The position numbers and the translations under genes are program-made. Of a stretch of DNA of 5,611 nt, positions 1-4,497 are shown piece by piece. Position 1 is the first letter of the stretch, and every line of letters starts with the position of its first letter. The notes under the pieces were generated by a model that was not told the origin of the DNA, ran no database searches, and saw only the letters and a list, made by a program, of their open reading frames with translations. The DNA is from an uncultured Patescibacteria group bacterium (GTDB taxonomy: Bacteria > Patescibacteriota > Microgenomatia > UBA1406 > GWC2-37-13), in NCBI GenBank assembly GCA_938010745.1, contig CALLVF010000040.1:1-5611 (forward strand), in the 5' to 3' direction.

Positions 1-510
1 TATAAAAAAGAGTCAAATCTAAAAAAAATCTTAGCAGAAATATTGGAAATTAGCGATTTAAATAACCAATTTCAACTTTCAGCAAAATTTGATTCTTTGG
101 GCACCTATGAACCAGAGTTTTACTTGGCTGATAGTAGAGTAGCTAATTTAAAAAGCTTTTTTAGAAAATATAATTCACCACTATATAACTATGCTGAGTT
201 AATAGTTGAAATCTCTGATAAATATCATTTTGATTATCGTCTTCTGCCGGCAATTGCCATGCAAGAATCAAATCTTTGCCGTTTTATTCCAGAAGGATCA
301 TATAATTGCTGGGGGTGGGGGATATATGGAAACAAAGTAACAAAATTTTCATCCTATGAGGAGGCGATTGAAACTGTGGCAAAAGGAATAAAAGAAAACT
401 ATCTTGATAAAGGTTTAGTCACTGCCTCAAAAATAATGAAAAAATATACTCCTTCATCAAATGGTAGTTGGGCTCATGGCGTCAATACTTTTTTAAGAGC
501 TCTTGAGTAG
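1..510 (+). CDS. Lysozyme/glucosaminidase-like cell-wall hydrolase (5' end cut by window)
   Basis: This is probably a peptidoglycan hydrolase with a lysozyme-like fold, related to the endo-beta-N-acetylglucosaminidase (GH73-like) families. The frame is open back to base 1 with no stop, so the TTG at 43 is not necessarily the start and the gene most likely begins outside the window. Counting from that TTG (155 aa), the core runs from about residue 38 to the end. It contains YNSPL (43-47), LLPAIAMQESN with the presumed catalytic Glu75, the SYNCWGWG turn (87-94) and FSSYEEAIETVAKG (102-115). It ends with SWAHGVNTFLRALE. Two cysteines (79 and 89) bracket the active-site loop and could form a disulfide if the protein is exported; any signal peptide lies outside the window. 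The protein at 2577-1999 on the other strand is a clear paralogue. The gene ends in TAG at 508-510, with no convincing terminator before the convergent gene. I am fairly sure of the fold class and less sure of the exact bond cleaved. Confidence 0.75.
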   Translation, partial: YKKESNLKKILAEILEISDLNNQFQLSAKFDSLGTYEPEFYLADSRVANLKSFFRKYNSPLYNYAELIVEISDKYHFDYRLLPAIAMQESNLCRFIPEGSYNCWGWGIYGNKVTKFSSYEEAIETVAKGIKENYLDKGLVTASKIMKKYTPSSNGSWAHGVNTFLRALE

Positions 511-558
511 TTTTATCTAAACAATAGATCTTAAATTATTACTGGTTGACTTAAGTAT

Positions 559-1110
559 TTATTGCACTGATCTTGATGCTTGCAGCTCTTGAGATAAGGA
601 GTATTGTGTGCCTTGTTTTTTTGAACGGGCAAGAAATAAGGAACCTCTTTTTTTCTTTCTTGAAATTAAAGCTTGAAGCCAGGTTTTTGATTCGCCAATT
701 TTTGATTTTAATGATTGAAGAACCCTTAAAACAATCTCTAAAAAGCGAACATGATAAATACCGGGTTTTTCCGTTACTTGCTCAACTGTTATTTTTTCTA
801 CATCTGCCACTTGTTGCAAAAGTGTCGCATCAGCTTTCTTAATTGCCTGAATCTCTTTTTTAATTAATTCAGTTAATTCTTTAATCTGCTTTTTTAACAA
901 CTCTCTCTCGTAATATAACTGGTAACTAAAAAGGTTAAACTCTTTTTTTTGTTGCGTAGATTTTTTTTCAGAATTATAACCACCATATTTTTTTCTTTCG
1001 TTATTATCTAAAATTTGATCACGTGAAGAAGTAAATGAAGAAAATGACTCGATCCAATTCTCGAAAATATCATTGGGCGGTTTTTTTGGAGTTGTAGTTT
1101 TCTGATTCAT
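559..1110 (-). CDS. DUF5660-like coiled-coil protein of unknown function
   Basis: This is a 183-aa soluble, very basic protein whose function I do not know. The N-terminal 60 residues are polar and low in complexity (KTTTPKKPPND, then many Lys, Asn and Ser). Residues about 66-110 form a predicted coiled coil rich in Lys, Glu, Leu and Ile. The C-terminal part (about 116-180) looks conserved: PGIYHVRFLEIVLRVL (116-131), IGESKTWLQAL (138-148), the basic run SRKKKRG (150-156) and the tail KKQGTQYSLSQE (164-175). This GIYH...ES.TWL...SRKKK...KKGT pattern matches what I remember of the DUF5660 family found in Microgenomates-type CPR bacteria; I could not check it by search. There is no signal peptide or membrane segment. 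It is the last gene of a minus-strand operon, starting 12 bases after the tig stop with no Shine-Dalgarno. The linkage and basic charge would suit a ribosome- or nucleic-acid-associated role, but that is speculation. Confidence 0.75.
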   Translation of the reverse strand: MNQKTTTPKKPPNDIFENWIESFSSFTSSRDQILDNNERKKYGGYNSEKKSTQQKKEFNLFSYQLYYERELLKKQIKELTELIKKEIQAIKKADATLLQQVADVEKITVEQVTEKPGIYHVRFLEIVLRVLQSLKSKIGESKTWLQALISRKKKRGSLFLARSKKQGTQYSLSQELQASRSVQ

Positions 1111-1122
1111 TGTTTGATTTTA

Positions 1123-1995
1123 CTATAGGTTAATTAAAAAATCAAGTGTTTTTTGTTTGCGTAAGATTGACGCATAAAAATAAGCGTTTTTTTGAGCCTC
1201 CATCTTTTCTTTTTCATCAGTAATACTGCTAAATAGCTTGTCTAAATCTTCTTTCTCAACTTGAATATTCTCTTTTTCCGCTATCTCAACTAATATGAAT
1301 TCTAATTTGTAGGTTTCCTCAATTTCTTCAGTCATTTTCTTCCTAAGTTCTGCCATGGTTGTCTTTTTTGACTTAAGATATCCTTCAACTGTTAAACCAA
1401 TTTTTTTAATATCATCAAGCAACTGGGTAAGTCTTCGATCAAGCTCTTCTTGAATAACTAAATCGGAAAGTTCAAATTTTGTTTGTTTTAAAAGCTCAGT
1501 CAAAATTTTATTTAATATTTCCTGGTTTTCTTCTTCTTTATTTTTATTGACGTCTTTTGGATTATCTTTTCCTGGTAACCAAATATCAGCTTTCTTTTGC
1601 TGGTTTTTTATTTCTCTAATCAATTCTTTGTAAGAAGGAAGAAAAACCTTTGGTTTTTCAGCAATGGTAATTTTAATTTCCCAATCTTCACCTTCTTTAG
1701 CTTTAATTAACTCAATTTTTGGAAGAATTATTGGAGAAAAATGTTCCTTTTTAATAATCTCTTGGTATATGGAAGTTAAAAGTGAGTTAATTAATTGTTC
1801 ATAAACTGAATGTTTATCAATGTGTTTTTTTGCTATCTCTTTTGGTACTTTTCCTTTTCTAAAACCAGCTATCTCTAAATTTTGATGAAGTTTATCAAAT
1901 GCTTTTTCTTCCTCTTTTTTAATATCTTCTTTAGGGATGAGCACAACAATTTCAACGGTATTTTTGGGATGGTGAGTTACTTTATAAGTATACAT
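1123..1995 (-). CDS. tig: Trigger factor lacking the PPIase domain
   Basis: This is a ribosome-associated chaperone that meets nascent chains at the exit tunnel. Residues 1 to about 125 form the ribosome-binding domain, with the signature loop GFRKGKVP at 44-51 that docks on ribosomal protein L23. Residues about 155-290 match the helical substrate-cradling C-domain: ELSDLVIQEELDRRL (175-189), the LTVEGYLKSKKTTMAELRKK stretch (201-220), LEFILVEIAEKENIQV (231-246) and a closing hydrophobic helix KTLDFLINL. Typical trigger factors have about 430 residues with an FKBP-type prolyl isomerase domain between these parts. Here that domain is absent and is replaced by a short charged linker (about 131-158, rich in Lys, Asp, Asn and Glu). 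The gene is therefore predicted to encode a chaperone without isomerase activity. The frame is intact, so this is a family variant and not damage. Its ATG lies 3 bases after the stop of the upstream hydrolase gene, implying co-transcription and possibly translational coupling. Confidence 0.9.
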   Translation of the reverse strand: MYTYKVTHHPKNTVEIVVLIPKEDIKKEEEKAFDKLHQNLEIAGFRKGKVPKEIAKKHIDKHSVYEQLINSLLTSIYQEIIKKEHFSPIILPKIELIKAKEGEDWEIKITIAEKPKVFLPSYKELIREIKNQQKKADIWLPGKDNPKDVNKNKEEENQEILNKILTELLKQTKFELSDLVIQEELDRRLTQLLDDIKKIGLTVEGYLKSKKTTMAELRKKMTEEIEETYKLEFILVEIAEKENIQVEKEDLDKLFSSITDEKEKMEAQKNAYFYASILRKQKTLDFLINL

Positions 1996-1998
1996 GTC

Positions 1999-2577
1999 TT
2001 ATAATTTTACTGAATTTTTTTCTAAAAACAACTTGATTTTATTTTCCTCATTTTTGAACTCACTCATAAACCAATCAATCCTTGACGCCCAAGTTGGACT
2101 TTCAGAGTAAATAATCCCAATTGACCAAATATTGCTGGCTCCCTGATTAATATAATTATTCTTTAAACCAAAAGCAACTTTATCTATTGCTTCAGCCCAA
2201 CTTGAAAAAATAATCCTACCCCCACCCCAACCAAAAGGATTGTAAGAGTTAGGATAAACAAAAAGACCAAAAGAAGACTCTAAACCGGCAATTGAAGGAA
2301 GAAGATAACAGTCAAAATTATATGTGACACAGGCCAAAATAAAATTATCTACTTCCTCAATTAAGGGTGATTTATATCTTTCTAGAACTGATCTAATTGC
2401 CCATTTTTTTAAATATAGATTTTTTGAGGTTAAATTTTCTTCTTTTCCTTTAAAATGATTTCTAAATTTAGCAGACTCTCCAGCGCTATCTTTGGCTAAC
2501 AATGAATTAGCTCTTGCCAAAAAAAGTCCCGTAATTAAAATAAGTAGGATTATTTTTTGTTTTAATTTGTACTTCAT
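1999..2577 (-). CDS. Secreted lysozyme/glucosaminidase-like protein, paralogue of the gene at 1-510
   Basis: This 192-aa protein is probably an exported peptidoglycan hydrolase. Residues 1-29 look like a signal peptide: a basic n-region (MKYKLKQK), a hydrophobic core (IILLILITGLFLA) and a possible cleavage site after SLLA before KD. The mature part repeats the motifs of the other hydrolase in this window. These are YKSPL (68-72), YLLPSIAGLESSFG with presumed catalytic Glu100, SYNPFGWGGG (111-120), FSSWAEAIDKVAFG (124-137), NNYINQG (140-146) and a terminal WASRIDWFMSEF. The LESSFG...SYNPFGWG arrangement resembles GH73/glucosaminidase-type catalytic regions. Its cysteines (83 and 90) sit before the catalytic Glu, unlike those of its paralogue. 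It is the first gene of the operon with tig and the DUF5660-like gene. The ATG follows an AT-only stretch with no Shine-Dalgarno, just after a large hairpin. The substrate bond is not certain, and loss of activity with a binding role remains possible. Confidence 0.8.
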   Translation of the reverse strand: MKYKLKQKIILLILITGLFLARANSLLAKDSAGESAKFRNHFKGKEENLTSKNLYLKKWAIRSVLERYKSPLIEEVDNFILACVTYNFDCYLLPSIAGLESSFGLFVYPNSYNPFGWGGGRIIFSSWAEAIDKVAFGLKNNYINQGASNIWSIGIIYSESPTWASRIDWFMSEFKNEENKIKLFLEKNSVKL

Positions 2578-2588
2578 TAAAAAAATTT

Positions 2589-2634
2589 AAAAAAATCCTA
2601 AAGCTTTTTTCCTACTGGAAAAAAACCTTAGGAT
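2589..2634 (-). promoter_or_regulatory. Leader hairpin plus U-tract, attenuator- or terminator-like
   Basis: On the minus strand, ATCCTAAGGTTTTTTTCC (2634-2617) pairs with GGAAAAAAGCTTTAGGAT (2612-2595) across the loop AGTA. This gives 18 continuous pairs, two of them G-U wobbles, and it is followed by six more T (2594-2589). On the plus strand the same two positions are A-C mismatches and no T-run follows, so the structure belongs to minus-strand RNA. Its outer base is 17 bases before the ATG of the secreted hydrolase, and it begins within about 3 bases of the predicted transcript start. In form it is an intrinsic terminator placed in the leader of its own operon. It could be an attenuator, a 5' protective stem-loop, or a block on stray transcription. 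Confidence 0.7.
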
Positions 2635-2642
2635 CTGTTGAT

Positions 2643-2671
2643 ATTATAGCAAAAAACTATAGGTAATTCAA
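2643..2671 (-). promoter_or_regulatory. Sigma70-like promoter of the hydrolase-tig-DUF5660 operon
   Basis: On the minus strand, a -35 TTGAAT (2671-2666) is separated by 17 bases from a perfect -10 TATAAT (2648-2643). Transcription should start near 2637-2636, giving a leader of about 60 bases that consists almost entirely of the hairpin and U-tract at 2634-2589. It is the best promoter match in the window. Confidence 0.65.
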
Positions 2672-2759
2672 TACATAAATTAACAGATATTTCTTTACAC
2701 TTATTTATCAATTAGAATTATTTTTAGAGAAATTAGCTAGTTAAAAAATACAAAGGCAA

Positions 2760-2781
2760 TATAATTTAAGTTAGCTATAAT
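2760..2781 (+). promoter_or_regulatory. Candidate -10 elements for mtaB, predicted leaderless start
   Basis: Two perfect TATAAT boxes lie at 2760-2765 and 2776-2781, but neither has a convincing -35 at 16-18 bases. Initiation 6-7 bases after the second box would fall on or next to the mtaB ATG at 2788, giving a leaderless mRNA. The first box would give a leader of about 16 bases. AGGA at 2784-2787 touches the ATG and is too close to act as a Shine-Dalgarno. In an AT-rich genome TATAAT alone is weak evidence. Confidence 0.4.
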
Positions 2782-2787
2782 ATAGGA

Positions 2788-4080
2788 ATGAAAAAAACAT
2801 TTTTTTCAGAAAGTTTTGGTTGCCGTGTTAATGAAGCAGAGCGGCAAGAGTTAAACCGACAACTTTTAAAAAAAAATTATCAATTTACTGACAAAAATCC
2901 ATATTTTTATATCATAAACACCTGCTCTGTCACTCACAAAGCCGAAAGAGAGGCGCGGAATCGACTCTATCAAATTAAACGAAAATTCCCTTCCTCAAAA
3001 ATTATTATTACTGGTTGTGCTGCCACTTATTGGAAAAAAAATAATCAAGATAAAAAACTTGGCGCAGATCTTGTTGTTGATAATCTTAATAAAGAGTTTT
3101 TAGTTAAGATTATCGAAAAAAGATTCATTAAAGAGACTGATAATAATCATTCTGATATCGTTTCTTCAAATCAAACCTTTGGAAAATTCCTTGATTCAGG
3201 GAGAGTTTTGATTAAAATACAAGATGGTTGTCAAAGATTTTGTACTTTTTGTATTGTTCCATATTTGCGAGGAAGACCTAAATCTTTAAAAACAGCTGAT
3301 ATTATTGAAAAAATTAAAAAATATACTGGAAAAGTCAGTGAGGTAATTTTAACAGCTATAAATACAGAAGCCTTTGGTTTTGATACCGGTGAAAAATTTA
3401 CAGATCTTTTAAAAAGTACAATTGATCAAACCGTTGTTCCCAGAATAAGTCTTGGATCAATTCATCCATGGAGTATTAACGAAGAGTTCTTTAAGTTTTA
3501 TCAAGACTACATTGGTAAAAAACGCCTTGTTGATTTTTTTCATATTCCAATTCAATCAGGTTCAGACAAAATTTTGCAAATAATGAAAAGAGGATACACT
3601 AAATCTGAGATAGTAGAAAAAATAAACTTAATAAAAAAAATTAATCCATATGCGCTTGTTGGAACTGACATTATTGTTGGCTTTCTTGAAGAAACTGATG
3701 AAGATTTTCAAAACACTTATGATTTTTTAAAAAAAACACCCATTGATAAATTTCATGTTTTTCGCTTTTCCATAAGAAATAATACTGCCTCTTATTTTAT
3801 GGCAAAAAGGCTAAATAAAGTTGCCGATAGTGTTAAAAAACAAAGAGCTAAAGCTTTAATATTATTAGGCAAACAAAAATACGAACAATTTTTGAAACTT
3901 CATTTAGAAAAAGTTTTTAGTTGTCTTATTCTTAATAAAAAAATTGACAACTTTAAAGAAGGACTTTTAAGCAACCAAGTGCCAATTTTAATTGCAGATG
4001 ATAAACTTATGCCTGGTGAAATAAAAAATATTAAAATTACAGAATTTAAAAAAGGGAAACTTTTTGGTAAAATTGTTTAA
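2788..4080 (+). CDS. mtaB: Radical-SAM tRNA methylthiotransferase, MtaB-like
   Basis: This 430-aa enzyme belongs to the MiaB/MtaB/RimO methylthiotransferase family, which inserts sulfur and methyl groups using two 4Fe-4S clusters. The N-terminal UPF0004 domain carries its three cluster cysteines: C12 in FGCRVNEAE, C46 in NTCSVT and C77 in TGCAA. The radical SAM motif is C148-QRF-C152-TF-C155. Family blocks follow: SLGSIHPWSI (221-230), FHIPIQSGSDKIL (251-263), TDIIVGF (293-299) and HVFRFSIRNNT (323-333). A C-terminal TRAM-like tRNA-binding domain spans about 368-430. GCRVN, NTCSVTHKAE, the PWSI block and HVFRFS favour MtaB, which makes ms2t6A37 in tRNAs reading ANN codons, over MiaB or RimO; the subfamily call is by eye. 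One oddity is VGFLEET at 298-303, where relatives usually have GFPGET. Full length, with no Shine-Dalgarno. tRNA-Val begins 19 bases after its stop and may share the transcript. Confidence 0.9.
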   Translation: MKKTFFSESFGCRVNEAERQELNRQLLKKNYQFTDKNPYFYIINTCSVTHKAEREARNRLYQIKRKFPSSKIIITGCAATYWKKNNQDKKLGADLVVDNLNKEFLVKIIEKRFIKETDNNHSDIVSSNQTFGKFLDSGRVLIKIQDGCQRFCTFCIVPYLRGRPKSLKTADIIEKIKKYTGKVSEVILTAINTEAFGFDTGEKFTDLLKSTIDQTVVPRISLGSIHPWSINEEFFKFYQDYIGKKRLVDFFHIPIQSGSDKILQIMKRGYTKSEIVEKINLIKKINPYALVGTDIIVGFLEETDEDFQNTYDFLKKTPIDKFHVFRFSIRNNTASYFMAKRLNKVADSVKKQRAKALILLGKQKYEQFLKLHLEKVFSCLILNKKIDNFKEGLLSNQVPILIADDKLMPGEIKNIKITEFKKGKLFGKIV

Positions 4081-4099
4081 TTGGTAAAATAGGTTAAAA

Positions 4100-4172
4100 G
4101 GATCCTTAGCTCAATGGTTAGAGCGTTCGCTTGACGTGCGAAAGGTTGGAGGTTCGAGTCCTCCAGGATCCA
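4100..4172 (+). tRNA. tRNA-Val (anticodon GAC)
   Basis: A complete 73-base cloverleaf can be drawn. The acceptor stem GGATCCT (4100-4106) pairs fully with AGGATCC (4165-4171). The D stem is GCTC/GAGC (4109-4112 and 4121-4124) with loop AATGGTTA. The anticodon stem is TTCGC/GCGAA (4126-4130 and 4138-4142) with loop TTGACGT, giving anticodon GAC at 4133-4135. The variable loop is five bases (AGGTT), and the T stem is GGAGG/CCTCC around TTCGAGT. The discriminator is A4172. The 3' CCA is not encoded (ACAC follows), so a CCA-adding enzyme is needed. It decodes GUC and GUU. Confidence 0.96.
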
Positions 4173-4196
4173 CACTTTAATCAAAAAGATTTTCAC

Positions 4197-4223
4197 TTGA
4201 CAAAAAACTATTAACTTTAAAAT
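4197..4223 (+). promoter_or_regulatory. Possible promoter upstream of the decayed gene
   Basis: A perfect TTGACA (4197-4202) is followed after 15 bases by TAAAAT (4218-4223), 10 bases before the ATG at 4233. The spacer is shorter than the usual 16-18, so this is a weak candidate. It may be the remaining promoter of the pseudogene, and could still feed transcripts into thrS. Confidence 0.3.
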
Positions 4224-4232
4224 AAATTTTCT

Positions 4233-4497
4233 ATGCTTAATCAAAATGGTTTAAAAGAACTCAAAAATTTTTTGCCACCAAACTGATTTTAAAAGAAAAG
4301 TCAGAATAGATTATTTTAAAATCATTTCCAAAAAAAGATGTTAGAAGCATTGTAAAAAATTTAACTGAAACTTTAGTCCCTTACACTAAAAAAGTCGATT
4401 GTCTTATTGGTAAAATTACTAGTCAAAGAAAAGCGATTAACAATTATTAAGATCGAATTGAAAATTAGAAATAAAAGTTTATACAAACACATCTTAA
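4233..4497 (+). pseudogene. Decayed small coiled-coil protein gene (about 88 codons)
   Basis: A broken gene can be read through three frames. It starts at ATG 4233 with MLNQNGLKELKN. One missing T in the T6 run (4268-4273) would join this to FFATKLILKEKSE in the next frame. The frame is then stopped by TAG at 4307 but continues as IILKSFPKKDVRSIVKNL and TETLVPYTKKVDCLIGKI, then TSQRKAINNY. TAA at 4448 interrupts, and DRIE follows. One missing base near the A-run 4461-4464 would join this to LEIKVYTNTS, ending in TAA at 4495-4497. The pieces form one amphipathic, coiled-coil-like protein rich in Lys, Glu, Ile and Leu. The general style resembles small coiled-coil proteins of CPR genomes, but I cannot name a family. 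Both stops fit C-to-T changes of Gln codons (an inference). Its last stop directly abuts the thrS ATG. Chance AT-rich noncoding sequence is the alternative. Confidence 0.55.
4458..4485 (+). promoter_or_regulatory. Candidate promoter of thrS, nearly leaderless
   Basis: TTGAAA (4458-4463) and TATACA (4480-4485) are 16 bases apart, a reasonable sigma70-like pair. Initiation about 7 bases downstream, near 4492, would leave only about 6 bases before the thrS ATG at 4498. The element lies within the tail of the decayed gene. No Shine-Dalgarno or T-box-like leader is visible. Confidence 0.4.

Larger units (their letters stand above)
2578..2787. other. Divergent intergenic regulatory region
   Basis: This 210-base AT-rich gap separates the minus-strand operon from the plus-strand mtaB gene. 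It holds the leader hairpin (2595-2634), the minus-strand promoter (2643-2671) and two plus-strand TATAAT boxes (2760-2765 and 2776-2781). It also holds a direct repeat TTAGCTA at 2733-2739 and 2771-2777. I see no gene in it. Confidence 0.7.

Noticed and set aside
511..558. Possible bidirectional terminator between the convergent genes
   Set aside because: Only a 5-bp CTTAA/TTAAG pairing with a long loop and no proper T-run was found.
573..842. An 89-codon plus-strand open frame
   Set aside because: It lies antisense inside the DUF5660-like gene, has no recognisable motif, and its composition follows from the opposite-strand Lys/Glu-rich coding.
4176..4196. Terminator after tRNA-Val (AATC-AAAAA-GATT followed by TT)
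   Set aside because: A four-pair AT-rich stem with a short T-run is too weak to support.
4230..4497. Stop codon reassignment (for example UGA as Gly) to explain the broken frame before thrS
   Set aside because: TGA, TAG and TAA all interrupt it, and frame shifts are needed as well. The intact genes use TAA/TAG stops normally with no internal TGA, so decay is the simpler explanation.
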